Positions 1-9,232 of a stretch of 64,000 bases of DNA are shown here, one piece after another (within the stretch, counting starts at the first letter, position 1; each line of letters starts with the position of its first letter). A program made the position numbers and the translations under genes. This DNA comes from Bacteroidota bacterium (GTDB lineage: Bacteria; Bacteroidota; JABWAT01), in assembly GCA_020161835.1 (NCBI GenBank), contig JAIUNL010000001.1, positions 186,001-250,000 of the forward strand, given 5' to 3'. Below the pieces are notes generated by a model. The model was not told the origin of the DNA. It saw only the letters and a list, made by a program, of their open reading frames with translations, and searched no databases.

Positions 1-620
1 ACATTCGCCACACAGCCATTTTCAAACTGAATCCGGGCATTGGCGATGTCTATCGTTCCAGAAACAATACCAACCCCATTCGCATCAACCCGCACAACCG
101 GTGATTGCACAAGGTGAAGAATGATGTCGATGTCATGAATCATCAGATCAAGAACAACGGCCACATCAGCTCCCCTGAGTTTGAACTGGGCAAGCCGGTG
201 TGATTCAATAAACATGGGCTGAATATTATACTTTTCAATGGAAAGAATTGCCGGGTTAAACCGTTCAATATGCCCAACCTGAATCTTTACATTTTTCGAT
301 TTTGCAAGGGCAATGAGTTCTTTCGCTTGGACGGCGGTGGTTGTAATAGGCTTTTCTATAAAAACATGAACACCGGCCAGAATGGCCTGTCTGGCAACTT
401 CAAAGTGATAAGGTGTGGATGTTACAATGCTCACGGCCTCAACTGATTTAAAAACTTCATCAAGTGAGGAAAAAGCCAGAATTCCATATTCTTCAGCAAC
501 CGTTTTTGCAGCTTCTGAGTTGACATCAAAAACCCCGGTGAATTCAGAATCCGGAATTCTGGAATACATTTTTGCATGAAGTTTCCCCAGATGACCCACA
601 CCGATAACAGCAGTTTTCAT
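1..620 (-). CDS. Gfo/Idh/MocA-family NAD(P)-dependent oxidoreductase (3' end outside window)
   Basis: The minus-strand frame is open from ATG at 620 to the window edge, so about 206 N-terminal residues are visible and the C-terminus is missing. It starts MKTAVIGVGHLGKLHAKMYS, a Rossmann dinucleotide fold with a GxGxxG motif. It continues to the family's EKP motif (IEKPITTT, about residues 88-95) and to GHIERFNPA. The family oxidises or reduces sugars and sugar nucleotides. The start is preceded by AGGA. Since waaA and a GT9 transferase lie just upstream in the same direction, a role in LPS or lipid A sugar metabolism is likely (for example a UDP-GlcNAc 3-dehydrogenase of the GnnA type), but the substrate is inferred from context only. 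Confidence 0.85.
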   Translation of the reverse strand, partial: MKTAVIGVGHLGKLHAKMYSRIPDSEFTGVFDVNSEAAKTVAEEYGILAFSSLDEVFKSVEAVSIVTSTPYHFEVARQAILAGVHVFIEKPITTTAVQAKELIALAKSKNVKIQVGHIERFNPAILSIEKYNIQPMFIESHRLAQFKLRGADVAVVLDLMIHDIDIILHLVQSPVVRVDANGVGIVSGTIDIANARIQFENGCVAN

Positions 621-694
621 TGATTTTTCCTGATTTTATTTTTTTGAAGAAATGTCGTGTGTCCACACATTGAAAAGTGGGGGCAGTATGCTTG

Positions 695-1960
695 TCAACC
701 CCCGACCAAAGTTACAATTTTCGCCGTAACACCTTCATATCTGAACACAAAATCACGGGTTAATTTCCCCGTTTTAATCCGGTTTTTCTCATCCAATACG
801 ACTGAATTCAGCCAGATTTCAGCGTCAGCTTCAGACTGAATTACAGTGGTAATATTCTCTGCCTGCATATCCATGGCTTCAGGGCTTCTGAAGTATTTGG
901 GTCCGTGAGCCACGGGAATTCCGTAAACAGCCGGTTCAAGAATATTGTGGATACCTGCACCGAAACCACCACCAACGTATGCCGCAGAGCAGGCCTGGTA
1001 AATTTTAATCAGTTTGCCCATGGCATTAACCCACAAAACATCAAAAGGTTCACCCGCCCACTCACTGAATTTAGAGACTTTCAAACCCGAGAAAACAGAC
1101 TGAATTCCAGCAAAGGCTTCATTGTGGATTTCATGAGGAACAATAATCAGCCTGAGTTCAGGGTGGGTTGATTTCAGTTTCAGAAAAGCAGGGAAAATTC
1201 TTTTTTCATCGTCTTCCCACGATGAACCGATAACAATGGTAAGTCTTGATGGGTCTGTTAGCTGGGTAACAAGTTCATCAGAATCTTTTGAACGTTTAAT
1301 GACCTGATCAAACCGGGTATCGCCCATGGTTTTAATGAACGGATGAAGCGGAACGATGGCTTTGTACCGGGTTGTGTGAATCTCACTGACGGTCAGAATT
1401 TTCTGGTAGGATAAAAAAATCGGATGGAAAAACCACCGTGCCCATATTTTCCCGTACGGAGCATTGGGTTTCAGACTTCCGTTAATCATAAATAATGGAA
1501 TATTGAACGATTTTGCCAGCAAAATCAGGTTTGGCCAGAATTCGTACCTGATGATAATGCCAACATCAGGTCTCAGGGCAACGTAAAAGGCCGTCACCAT
1601 CCACGGTGTATCTAACGGGATATATTGAACCAGATCGGCGTCAGGATAGTTTTTCCGGGCTTCATAACCAGACGGACTCATGAATGTTGCCAGAATTTTC
1701 AGGGAGCTATTTCTGGATCTCAGTTCGGTAATCAGGGGTCGTGCCTGTTCAAATTCACCCATCGAGGCTGAATGAATCCAGATCAGTTTTTCACCGGATT
1801 TTACTTTTGCCCTTAGTGCTTTTAAATCACGGAATAAGCGGAATCTTACAGGAAGCGATTGCCGGAATTTCCCGTCAGTTATCCATAAAAAAACAAGGGC
1901 AGGAATAACAAGAACAATCAAAAACAGGTTGTAAATAATAAGAACCAGCCACCGGCTCAT
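695..1960 (-). CDS. waaA: 3-deoxy-D-manno-octulosonic acid (Kdo) transferase
   Basis: A GT-B glycosyltransferase that moves Kdo from CMP-Kdo onto lipid A at the inner membrane. From ATG 1960 it has 421 residues, normal for the family. Residues 4-26 form a membrane anchor, SASMGEFEQARP carries the family's catalytic glutamate (E69), RYEFWPNL follows, and HNILEPAVYGIPVAHGP is the CMP-Kdo-binding C-terminal motif. The reading frame is open further upstream to 2008, but ATG 1960 overlaps the stop of the preceding gene as ATGA, which indicates translational coupling and fixes the start. It is cotranscribed with the GT9 gene before it and probably with the oxidoreductase after it. Confidence 0.92.
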   Translation of the reverse strand: MSRWLVLIIYNLFLIVLVIPALVFLWITDGKFRQSLPVRFRLFRDLKALRAKVKSGEKLIWIHSASMGEFEQARPLITELRSRNSSLKILATFMSPSGYEARKNYPDADLVQYIPLDTPWMVTAFYVALRPDVGIIIRYEFWPNLILLAKSFNIPLFMINGSLKPNAPYGKIWARWFFHPIFLSYQKILTVSEIHTTRYKAIVPLHPFIKTMGDTRFDQVIKRSKDSDELVTQLTDPSRLTIVIGSSWEDDEKRIFPAFLKLKSTHPELRLIIVPHEIHNEAFAGIQSVFSGLKVSKFSEWAGEPFDVLWVNAMGKLIKIYQACSAAYVGGGFGAGIHNILEPAVYGIPVAHGPKYFRSPEAMDMQAENITTVIQSEADAEIWLNSVVLDEKNRIKTGKLTRDFVFRYEGVTAKIVTLVGG

Positions 1961-3000
1961 TTTAACTCCGATGAAGAAAGAAGAAATTGATAAATGGACG
2001 GAAACCAAATTTCGGGCTGCAGATTGTTCATACAGTTAAAATGCTGAAGCGGACAGGAATCACGGCCAATGTGCGAACAGGGACGACAGGCAAGTGACGT
2101 GTCTTCCACAATCAGAGCCGGCGAACGAAAAGGGGCAAAACCAAGTGCAGGCGTTGTTGATCCGAAAAAAGCAATAACAGGAATCTGTAAAGCTGTCGCC
2201 ACGTGCATCAGAAAAGAATCGTTTGAAAACCCCGCCGTGCAAAGTCTGATAATTTCTGCAGATTCCAGCAGGGAAAATCCACCGGCCGCATTCCAGACTT
2301 TCTGATTGTCGGGAAAAGATTTCTTGATTTGATTGGCTGTATCCAGTTCATCAGGTCCACCAAGTAAAATAAAACGGACGGAAGGCTGCATTTCTGCCAG
2401 CATATTCATCAGTTCTATATAAAAAGAAATGGGATAACGTTTGGTTGCATGTTTTGCACCGGCTGCAATGAAATAAACCGGTGACCGCTCAGAACCACGC
2501 CACTGAAGAAACCGTTTTTCAGTTTCAATTTCGATTGTTTTAGGTATGACAAGAGATAAACCCGCACCCGAATCGGGAACATGAAAGGATTTCATCGTCT
2601 GAAGGTATCGCTCAGGAACAGATCCAGGATTGAACTTTCGCTTAAACCGGATGTAAAGCCATCTTGCAAATCGATGTTTGGTAAAGGAAACCGACTTTTT
2701 GCCCAGCTTTCTGAACGGGAAACTTCTGAAATTCCCTTGCCAGTCGACAACAAGATCAAACTTTTCATTTTTCAAATCTGATTTTAACTGAGTTAGTTCA
2801 CTTTTGCCAGTCGGGTAAACCCAGGCTTTTGTTACGGCAGGATGGAACTGAATAAGCGGAATTGTTGGTTTTTTGGTAAGAAAGTGAACTTCACAGTCTG
2901 GCCAGAACAGATGGATTGAACTCAGTGCTGATGAAGTTAGCAAAACATCGCCAAGAGAGGATAGTCTGATGACCAGTATTTTCCGGGGCGTTTCGTTCAT
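1957..3000 (-). CDS. Glycosyltransferase family 9 (heptosyltransferase-like)
   Basis: 347 residues, a typical length for GT9 ADP-heptose:LPS heptosyltransferases. The N-terminus ILVIRLSSLGDVLLTSSAL contains the family's GD motif, with D18 at the expected catalytic-base position. The C-terminal half has a FFGSTTPALGFAP stretch matching the FGpTdP nucleotide-sugar-binding motif and a Cys-rich loop (ACRPCSHIGRDSCPLQHFNC). It is a cytoplasmic enzyme acting on the LPS core at the inner membrane. The 4-base overlap with waaA supports a core-LPS role. The exact sugar donor cannot be read from the sequence. The 159 bases upstream separate it from the divergent yajQ. Confidence 0.85.
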   Translation of the reverse strand: MNETPRKILVIRLSSLGDVLLTSSALSSIHLFWPDCEVHFLTKKPTIPLIQFHPAVTKAWVYPTGKSELTQLKSDLKNEKFDLVVDWQGNFRSFPFRKLGKKSVSFTKHRFARWLYIRFKRKFNPGSVPERYLQTMKSFHVPDSGAGLSLVIPKTIEIETEKRFLQWRGSERSPVYFIAAGAKHATKRYPISFYIELMNMLAEMQPSVRFILLGGPDELDTANQIKKSFPDNQKVWNAAGGFSLLESAEIIRLCTAGFSNDSFLMHVATALQIPVIAFFGSTTPALGFAPFRSPALIVEDTSLACRPCSHIGRDSCPLQHFNCMNNLQPEIWFPSIYQFLLSSSELK

Positions 3001-3159
3001 GCGATTTGCTAGCAGAATGCTCGTATTGAGTACTGACTTTGGTTTGAATTGTCAGTTCAAACCCGTAATTTTACAAAATATCTGATTTTTCGCGGATTAA
3101 ACCAAAATCCGGTCCTAAAGTTAACTTTTATCTCTTCATTTTTTCAGGAAAGGTGAATC

Positions 3160-3657
3160 ATGGCAGCATCCAATTCATTCGATATCGTTTCAATTCTGGA
3201 CTTTATGGAAATGGATAACGCCGTCAACCAGACGGAAAAAGAAATTCAAACCCGGTATGATTTTAAGGGATCAAAAACTGAAATCATCCTGAATAAAAAA
3301 GATAAAAAACTGACGATCCACTCAGATGATGAATACAAACTGACCGCCGTTGTTGACATTCTTCAGAATAAAATGATTAAGCGGGGAATTTCAATAAAAT
3401 GTTTGATCGCCGGAAAAATTGAGCAGGCTACCCTTGGCACAGCCCGGCAGACTTTTTCCCTTATTTCAGGACTCGACAAAGAACAGGCAAAGGAAGTCAC
3501 CAAAGTCATTAAAGACTCCGGCGTTAAAGTTCAGGCTCAGATCAACGAAGATTTAGTACGGGTGACCGGAAAAAACCGTGATGACCTTCAGGATATCATA
3601 AAACTGCTGAAGGAAAAAGAACTTGCATTTCCACTTCAGTTTGTAAATTACCGGTAA
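3160..3657 (+). CDS. yajQ: YajQ-family nucleotide-binding protein
   Basis: 165 residues covering the whole DUF520 fold (about 163 in the family). It opens with [20 protein letters not shown] and has the diagnostic [11 protein letters not shown] segment at about residues 32-42. It ends with the conserved FPLQFVNYR. Family members bind nucleotides; the Xanthomonas homologue binds cyclic di-GMP and partners a transcription factor, but I see nothing here that proves that ligand. The protein is soluble, with no signal peptide. AGGAAAGG lies ahead of the ATG, and the amidase gene follows 12 bases after the stop. A possible -7 box TAACTTTT sits at 3122-3129. Confidence 0.93.
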   Translation: MAASNSFDIVSILDFMEMDNAVNQTEKEIQTRYDFKGSKTEIILNKKDKKLTIHSDDEYKLTAVVDILQNKMIKRGISIKCLIAGKIEQATLGTARQTFSLISGLDKEQAKEVTKVIKDSGVKVQAQINEDLVRVTGKNRDDLQDIIKLLKEKELAFPLQFVNYR

Positions 3658-3669
3658 GGAATACGATTG

Positions 3670-5250
3670 ATGAAGGGTGGTTTGCTGATGAGGTTTACCG
3701 GATTTCTTGTCTTGCTTTTTTTGGCACTGCCCCCGTTTGCTGGCTCTGAAACCGGACCTGTTACTATTAAGCAGGTTTGGGGAGAAAAAGTTCAGACCAA
3801 AGTTCTTCAAAGTTCTGATTTGCCCTGGGATCCAAGTGTAAGATTGCTTGAAGTAGCTGGAATTTTAGGAGCCCGAACCAGCTACAACCCAACCACAAAA
3901 CTGCTTCAGATTTACTTTCAGTATTATCAGGTTAAAGTTCAGGATGGAAATCCGTTTCTCCTGGTTGAATCCCTCACCGATCCGTCCAGAAAAATAACCT
4001 TTCAGCTTTCTGCAGTTGCCGTACCCGGTGCGGGTGATGTCTGGATCGACGTTTTAACTCTTAAAAAATTACTTTTTGTAGTTATTGAAGGGATCGTCAG
4101 TCAGGATCAGAACCCAAATTCCATTACCATTTCCTACCGGATGGTAGATCTTGACCAGATTGTCATTGAAGAAAAAACGAATGGCACCCTGCTTAAATTT
4201 CCATTCTATAAACCACTAAAAGATTTCGAAAACCGGAAGGATGAATCCGGCAAAAACTACCTGACGCTGGTCAACGTTCGTGCCGATATTGCAGCATTAA
4301 ACGCCACGAAACCTGTTGGTCTGGTCGAGTTTATTGATGCCAAGCCACTGAAATCAGGCGCATTGCAACTGATTGTAAAAGTAAATCCGGCAAAAGTTTC
4401 CTCTGTTGATTTTGAGTATTCTGAATCAACAAGAGAACTTTTCATGAACATCCGGAAAGCAGCACCTGAATCAGACGGAAGTCAGGCGGCAGCAGGGGTT
4501 GTTCCGATCCCTATAAAAAGCAATCCGCACATGAAGGATAAATGGGCACTTGATGTGATCGTTCTTGATGCCGGACATGGCGGGAAAGACCCGGGAACCA
4601 TTGGTAAAAAAAGTACCCGGGAAAAAGATGTTACTCTTGGGGTTGTACTTAAACTCGGCAAGAAAATCCAGAAGGAATTCCCGGATATCAAAGTGGTTTA
4701 CACCCGTGATGATGACACGTTCATCCCTCTTGATAAACGGGGAAAAATTGCCAATCAGGCAAAAGGAAAACTTTTTATTTCAGTTCACTGCAATGCCAAC
4801 AAAAAAAAGGATATCAACGGAGTTGAATCGTATTTTCTGGGTTTGAATAAATCTGATGAAGCCCTTGAAGTGTCAAAAAGGGAAAATGCCGTTATTCTGG
4901 ATGAGGATAATTACGAAGAAAAGTACAAGGATTTCAACGAGGAAAACCTGATTTTGCTTACTATGGCACAGTCAGCATTTTTGGAACAATCAGAGAAAAT
5001 TGCCATCAATGTCAGTAAATATGTTTCTGATCATGCAGATTTAGATAACCGGGGTGTGAAACAAGCCGGATTTATGGTTCTCTGGACGCCAAGTATGCCT
5101 TCCATCCTGATTGAAACCGGATTTTTATCAAATCCTGAGGAAGAAAAATTTCTCTCATCAGAAAAAGGTCAGCAAAAAGTTGCTGATGCCATTTTTAAAG
5201 CGATCGCCCAGTATAAAAATGATTACGAAAAAAGCCTGGGGAAATTGTAG
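3670..5250 (+). CDS. N-acetylmuramoyl-L-alanine amidase (Amidase_3) with AMIN-like N-terminal region
   Basis: An exported zinc amidase that cuts the bond between MurNAc and the stem peptide of peptidoglycan. A signal peptide runs to about AGSETG. The region of residues 35-270 is beta-rich and AMIN-like (wall targeting). The catalytic domain is about residues 295-520: VLDAGHGGKDPG (zinc His), STREKD (zinc Glu), SVHCNANKK (zinc His) and LIETGFLSN (catalytic Glu). Three starts are possible: TTG 3667, ATG 3670 (AAGGA 9 bases ahead) and ATG 3688 (AAGGGTGG ahead). All give an export signal, and I chose 3670. It probably forms an operon with yajQ. Confidence 0.88.
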   Translation: MKGGLLMRFTGFLVLLFLALPPFAGSETGPVTIKQVWGEKVQTKVLQSSDLPWDPSVRLLEVAGILGARTSYNPTTKLLQIYFQYYQVKVQDGNPFLLVESLTDPSRKITFQLSAVAVPGAGDVWIDVLTLKKLLFVVIEGIVSQDQNPNSITISYRMVDLDQIVIEEKTNGTLLKFPFYKPLKDFENRKDESGKNYLTLVNVRADIAALNATKPVGLVEFIDAKPLKSGALQLIVKVNPAKVSSVDFEYSESTRELFMNIRKAAPESDGSQAAAGVVPIPIKSNPHMKDKWALDVIVLDAGHGGKDPGTIGKKSTREKDVTLGVVLKLGKKIQKEFPDIKVVYTRDDDTFIPLDKRGKIANQAKGKLFISVHCNANKKKDINGVESYFLGLNKSDEALEVSKRENAVILDEDNYEEKYKDFNEENLILLTMAQSAFLEQSEKIAINVSKYVSDHADLDNRGVKQAGFMVLWTPSMPSILIETGFLSNPEEEKFLSSEKGQQKVADAIFKAIAQYKNDYEKSLGKL

Positions 5251-5524
5251 AAATAGTTAAAAGTTACAAGTGGTAAGTTATAAAGGCGAAGAACCCGTCC
5301 AAGGTTCGTTTACGAACCGCGGATCCGGTAAAACTTTGAAACAAGCTTCGTGCTTAAAAGTCGGGCGAAGTGAAAATCCCGAATTAGCTTCGGGGTTACA
5401 AGTGGTAAGTTATAAGTATATAGTGACTTGAAAAAACAAATATTTGATTATTTCATCAGTCAGTAAATAATTCTGAATTGTCTCTACACTGACCACTTAT
5501 AACTTGTAACTTATAACTTGTTCC
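5251..5524. repeat. Composite intergenic repeat: direct 21-mers, hairpins and an inverted copy
   Basis: There is no gene here. A perfect 21-base direct repeat (begins GTTACAAGTGGTAAGTTA) lies at 5263-5283 and 5395-5415. Between the copies are two hairpins: 5303-5318 (GGTTCG, 4-base loop) and 5378-5394 (CCCGAA, 5-base loop). A degenerate inverted copy (CCACTTATAACTTGTAAC and onward) fills 5493-5524 and ends directly at the TAA of the following minus-strand permease. Related sequence occurs at 23899-23935 and 28830-28863. Confidence 0.7.
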
Positions 5525-6778
5525 TTATTCATATCTCAAGCTCTCAATCGGATCTACCGCTGCAGCTTTTCTGGCTGGGAAAAACCCCGCCATCAACCCG
5601 ATAATTCCAAGAATAACCACGACCCCGATCATGACTGAGGGTGAAATGACCGGCCTTGCCAGCATTTCTATCGGGTCAAACAAATTTTTCGGATCACTGG
5701 GCACAAGCCAGGCTCCTTTTACGGCAAGCCAGGTTAAACCAAGTCCTAAAAATCCGCCTGAGAATGCTAAAAGAATGGCTTCCATCATAAATTGAATTGA
5801 AATCTGACTTCGTTTTGCCCCAATTGCCATCCGGATGCCGATTTCACGGGTTCTTTCTTTTACCGCAACATACATAATGTTGGCAATTCCCACGCCGGCA
5901 ACAATTAAAGTCAGCAGCCCGATCAGCCCAAGAAACATGTTGAATCCCTGAGTGACAAGTCCCATCATTTTCATCATTTCAACCATGTCCCAGATGCCAA
6001 GTGCCCGTTCGTCTTTCGGGTCAAATTTATATTTTCTGCCCAGTGTCTGAAAGACTTTGGTTTTAACCACTTCGTTCATGCCCGGCACTTTCAGGTGCAT
6101 CACAATGGAACGCAGGTTCCGGTATCCGTAAATATTATGAAAAGTGGTGTAGGGTATAATGGCCCGGCGGGTATCAGGTCCCATACTCATTCCCATTTGG
6201 GTTTTTCGCTGAATAATGCCCACAACCGTGTAAGGCTGATCATCCATCATGACCATGCCGCCGATCGGGTTCTCCCCACCGAAGAGTTCATCGGCAACTT
6301 CATTTCCGAGAACAAGCGTCCGGCGGCCGTCTTCCATGTCTTTTTCATTGAGGAATCTGCCACCCTGAACGGGATACATGGTTCTCATATCTTCAAATTG
6401 CGGATTCACGCCTTCGCAAAATGTGTTAAGAATGGCTTTCCCCCGTTTTAACTGAACAAATGTGCCATAGGTTGGGCTGATCATGTCAATTTCTGGAATG
6501 GAGGATTGAAGCAGCGGAACATCTTCGGGTTCAAGATTGATAAACCGGCCTTTCATCATGCCTTCATATTCAAGGTTGGTTTGTCCTCCAAAAATCATCA
6601 GAATCTGGTTACCCGAGCCGAGTGTACCTTTGATGAAAGCATTGCCCAAACCTGAACCGAATGCAAGAAGAGCAGTGATGGTGAACGTTCCCCAAGCCAT
6701 AGCAGAAATGGTGAGAAATGACCGGATTTTTTGTGTCCGCAGATCGTGAAAAAATTCTCTGATTAAAATGAGCCACAT
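5525..6778 (-). CDS. ABC transporter permease, MacB/FtsX type (second of pair)
   Basis: 417 residues with the MacB layout. TM1 is in residues 20-45 (RSFLTISAMAWGTFTITALL), followed by a periplasmic core of about 220 residues. Three C-terminal helices form the FtsX domain, with the family signature VKERTREIGIRMAIGAKRSQI and a closing FPARKAAAVDPIESLRYE. There is no ATP-binding domain, so a separate ATPase must power it. It lies 13 bases downstream of a paralogous permease, suggesting a heterodimeric inner-membrane pair working with the MacA-like adaptor at 8138-9232. The substrate is unknown; related systems export lipoproteins, antibiotics or peptides. Confidence 0.88.
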   Translation of the reverse strand: MWLILIREFFHDLRTQKIRSFLTISAMAWGTFTITALLAFGSGLGNAFIKGTLGSGNQILMIFGGQTNLEYEGMMKGRFINLEPEDVPLLQSSIPEIDMISPTYGTFVQLKRGKAILNTFCEGVNPQFEDMRTMYPVQGGRFLNEKDMEDGRRTLVLGNEVADELFGGENPIGGMVMMDDQPYTVVGIIQRKTQMGMSMGPDTRRAIIPYTTFHNIYGYRNLRSIVMHLKVPGMNEVVKTKVFQTLGRKYKFDPKDERALGIWDMVEMMKMMGLVTQGFNMFLGLIGLLTLIVAGVGIANIMYVAVKERTREIGIRMAIGAKRSQISIQFMMEAILLAFSGGFLGLGLTWLAVKGAWLVPSDPKNLFDPIEMLARPVISPSVMIGVVVILGIIGLMAGFFPARKAAAVDPIESLRYE

Positions 6779-6791
6779 GGTTCGGTTCCTT

Positions 6792-8018
6792 TCAGGCTCT
6801 TAAACATTCAACAACATCGAGGTTGGCAGCCGTACGGGCCGGCATAAGTCCGGCAGCAAGCCCAATTGCCATCAGAATTGAAATGGTTATGGCTGCAACT
6901 TCAAAAGAAAGAGTTGGTGTGCCGATTCCTTCCTGAAACGGAAGCAGGTTGATGCCTTTTAATATCAGAAGTCCCATCAAAAATCCGATTGAGGCGCCCA
7001 ATCCGACAATAAATAAGGTCTCAACCAGGAACTGGATCATAATGGACGATTTGGTTGCTCCCATTGCCCGGCGGATTCCAATTTCCTTAACCCGTTCCTG
7101 AACGACGATGAACATGATGTTGGCAACTCCGATTCCGCCAACGGCAAGAGTAAACGCACCCAAAACGCCCAGAAAAAGATTCAATCCGAGGAAGAAATAA
7201 TAGAAAAATTTATCAGCCTCAACGGTATCCCAGATAAAAATGGCTCCTTCATCAGTTGGGTCAAACCGGTGATGACCTCCCAGAACCGCACGAACATCCT
7301 TTCTGAGTTCTTCAGATTGGGTTGGGTCTTTCACCCGATACAAAATCACATTGACCCGCTGGCCCGGGTTCAGGCTTTTATAGGTTGTGTACGGAATGAA
7401 AACCCTGTCGGCATCCCAGGTTCCGTAATTTGAATTCTGAGTTTTTTCCTGCATCACACCGATAATGACAAAAGGCGAATTGCCGACAAAAATCGTTTTC
7501 CCTACTGCATCTTCCATTCCAAAAAGGGTTTCCTTTGCTTTATTCCCAATAATGGCCACCCGTCTCTGCTGATCAATATCCAGCTGATTCAGCCATCGGC
7601 CACCTGCGAGAACGTACACATTCCGCAAATCGGAATAAATTTCTTCAACGCCGGTGAGTCCTGGCTTCATGACGTTGTTTTTATAACTCGCAGAAATTCC
7701 ATCGGTTGAGTATTCCATCGTAGCATGTTCAATTCCGGAGATCCGTTGTTTGAGCAGGCTGGCATCCAGCTCTTCAAGCGGGATGTAACGGCCAAGCCCA
7801 AATCCACCAAAAGCTTTCGTGGTTGCTCCACCAAAAATAACCGCAACCTGAGATCCCATACCGTGCATGTTCTTTACGGTCTGGTGTTTAAATCCTTCAC
7901 CAACGGCCAATAAAACCACGATGGCAATGGTTCCCCAGATAATCCCGAACAACGTCAGCGTCGTTCTGAGTTTCTGTGCTTTCATGTCCAGTAAAAATTC
8001 GTTGATCCAGGTAAGCAT
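6792..8018 (-). CDS. ABC transporter permease, MacB/FtsX type (first of pair)
   Basis: 408 residues, paralogous to the next gene. TM1 is TTLTLFGIIWGTIAIVVLL, then comes a MacB periplasmic core (about residues 45-270) and three C-terminal helices with VVQERVKEIGIRRAMGATKS. The end is MPARTAANLDVVECLRA. Like its partner it lacks a nucleotide-binding domain. The two proteins differ clearly in the periplasmic core, so they look like an old duplication and not a recent tandem copy. The upstream adaptor gene ends 119 bases before this start, with a hairpin and repeat tract between, so independent expression is possible. Confidence 0.88.
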   Translation of the reverse strand: MLTWINEFLLDMKAQKLRTTLTLFGIIWGTIAIVVLLAVGEGFKHQTVKNMHGMGSQVAVIFGGATTKAFGGFGLGRYIPLEELDASLLKQRISGIEHATMEYSTDGISASYKNNVMKPGLTGVEEIYSDLRNVYVLAGGRWLNQLDIDQQRRVAIIGNKAKETLFGMEDAVGKTIFVGNSPFVIIGVMQEKTQNSNYGTWDADRVFIPYTTYKSLNPGQRVNVILYRVKDPTQSEELRKDVRAVLGGHHRFDPTDEGAIFIWDTVEADKFFYYFFLGLNLFLGVLGAFTLAVGGIGVANIMFIVVQERVKEIGIRRAMGATKSSIMIQFLVETLFIVGLGASIGFLMGLLILKGINLLPFQEGIGTPTLSFEVAAITISILMAIGLAAGLMPARTAANLDVVECLRA

Positions 8019-8073
8019 GATAGTTGGTGTTTAGTGTTTGTGAATTTTCAATTTAACTGAACGGGCATTTTTC

Positions 8074-8115
8074 TTGAAACCGGGCACTTCGACTCCGCTC
8101 AGTGACCGGTTTCAA
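8074..8115. repeat. Hairpin element with CACTTCGACTCCGCTCAGTG loop
   Basis: A perfect 10-bp stem (TTGAAACCGG at 8074-8083, CCGGTTTCAA at 8106-8115) encloses a 22-base loop holding the dispersed CTTCGACTCCGCTCAGTGA sequence, itself able to pair CACT with AGTG. This resembles REP-like palindromes common in many genomes. It lies between the adaptor and permease genes of the same operon direction and could act as a partial terminator or mRNA stabiliser. Confidence 0.6.
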
Positions 8116-8140
8116 ACCACTCGTCATTCGTCACTGGCTA
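8116..8140. repeat. Word-like repeat tract abutting a stop codon
   Basis: On the minus strand the TAG stop of the adaptor gene is the first triplet of TAGCCAGTGACGAATGACG. The same phrase (AGCCGGTGACAAG...) follows the stop codons at 26168 and 50959. See the finding on stop-codon-abutting repeats. Confidence 0.55.
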
Positions 8141-9232
8141 TTTAATTGATTTTACTTCAGGTTCAAGTACTTTTTCATTTTCCTTCAGACCCTCAGTGAC
8201 TTCAATATTGATAGCATCACTCAATCCGGTTTTGATCAGTTTCTTCGATTTTACCTTTGTTGTTGTATCTAAAACGGTAACAAACGTAGAATCTTTAGCA
8301 AATGTAACGACCCGTTCCGGCAGTGAAAGCACATTTTCTTTTTTGGCGATGATAATATCAGCATTGGCAGAATAACCGGCACGAAGGGTGATTTTCTGAT
8401 CGGGAAGAATTTCAATTTCAACCGGGAAATTGGTGGCATTGTCCTTCTTTTCGGCTTTCAGAGCAATTTTACTCAACCGGCCCTTTATGACATCTTTAGG
8501 CAGTGCCCCTATTTTCAGTTCAACCGGCATGCCGATCTGAAGTTTTCCCACATTGATTTCATCAACCGTTCCTTTAAAAATAAGTGATTTCATATCCGCC
8601 AGCGTCATAACGGGTTGTCCCGGCTGGAAGGATGATGAAGGTACAACCGGGTCACCGATGTTAACCATTTTTTCAAGAACGTAACCATCCAATTCAGATC
8701 GGATAATGGATGAATACTCGGTATTTTTGATATTTACTTTCCCTTGTTTCAGCAAGGTGATTTTATCCTGAGCACTTTCAAGACGAAGACGTGCTGCCGT
8801 GTATTCCTGTTCGATTGCCTCATATTCTTTGCTTGAAATGAGTCCTTTTTTCATCATGGATTCCTGACGAATCTTTTCTTTTTCGATGGTTTCGAAATTG
8901 TTCTTTTCCATGTCGACCTGGCGGGTGGCATCAGCTAACTCAGTCGGGGTTGGATCGGGTTTGATTTCAATCAACGGATCGCCTTTTCTGACGTAAGATC
9001 CGGCATCATTGAAAATCCTGGCTACAATCCCTGATACTTTAGATTTCACCTGGATTTCCTGCGTTGGCTGAATATTTCCAACAGCAAGAACCTTATCAAC
9101 TATCGTCAACTTCTGAACTGAAACCTCAGGAAGCTGGTTTTCATCATTTGATTTGGAATTGGTAAAAAAGAGAAATGCACCGCCGGCAATGATGACGACG
9201 CAGATGGAGGAAATAATAACTTTCTTTTTCAT
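8138..9232 (-). CDS. HlyD/MacA-family periplasmic adaptor (membrane fusion) protein
   Basis: 364 residues. One N-terminal membrane anchor (about residues 5-24, VIISSICVVIIAGGAFLFF) is followed by a first lipoyl half (VKSKVSGIVARIFNDAGSYVRKGDPL), a coiled-coil hairpin (about 78-150), a second lipoyl half (IIRSELDGYVLEKMVNIGDPV) and beta-barrel and membrane-proximal domains to the end. Family members bridge an inner-membrane ABC or RND exporter to an outer-membrane channel. The two MacB-type permeases downstream are the obvious partners. No outer-membrane channel gene and no ATPase gene lie nearby. It is divergent from the S9 peptidase gene across 186 bases. Confidence 0.88.
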   Translation of the reverse strand: MKKKVIISSICVVIIAGGAFLFFTNSKSNDENQLPEVSVQKLTIVDKVLAVGNIQPTQEIQVKSKVSGIVARIFNDAGSYVRKGDPLIEIKPDPTPTELADATRQVDMEKNNFETIEKEKIRQESMMKKGLISSKEYEAIEQEYTAARLRLESAQDKITLLKQGKVNIKNTEYSSIIRSELDGYVLEKMVNIGDPVVPSSSFQPGQPVMTLADMKSLIFKGTVDEINVGKLQIGMPVELKIGALPKDVIKGRLSKIALKAEKKDNATNFPVEIEILPDQKITLRAGYSANADIIIAKKENVLSLPERVVTFAKDSTFVTVLDTTTKVKSKKLIKTGLSDAINIEVTEGLKENEKVLEPEVKSIK

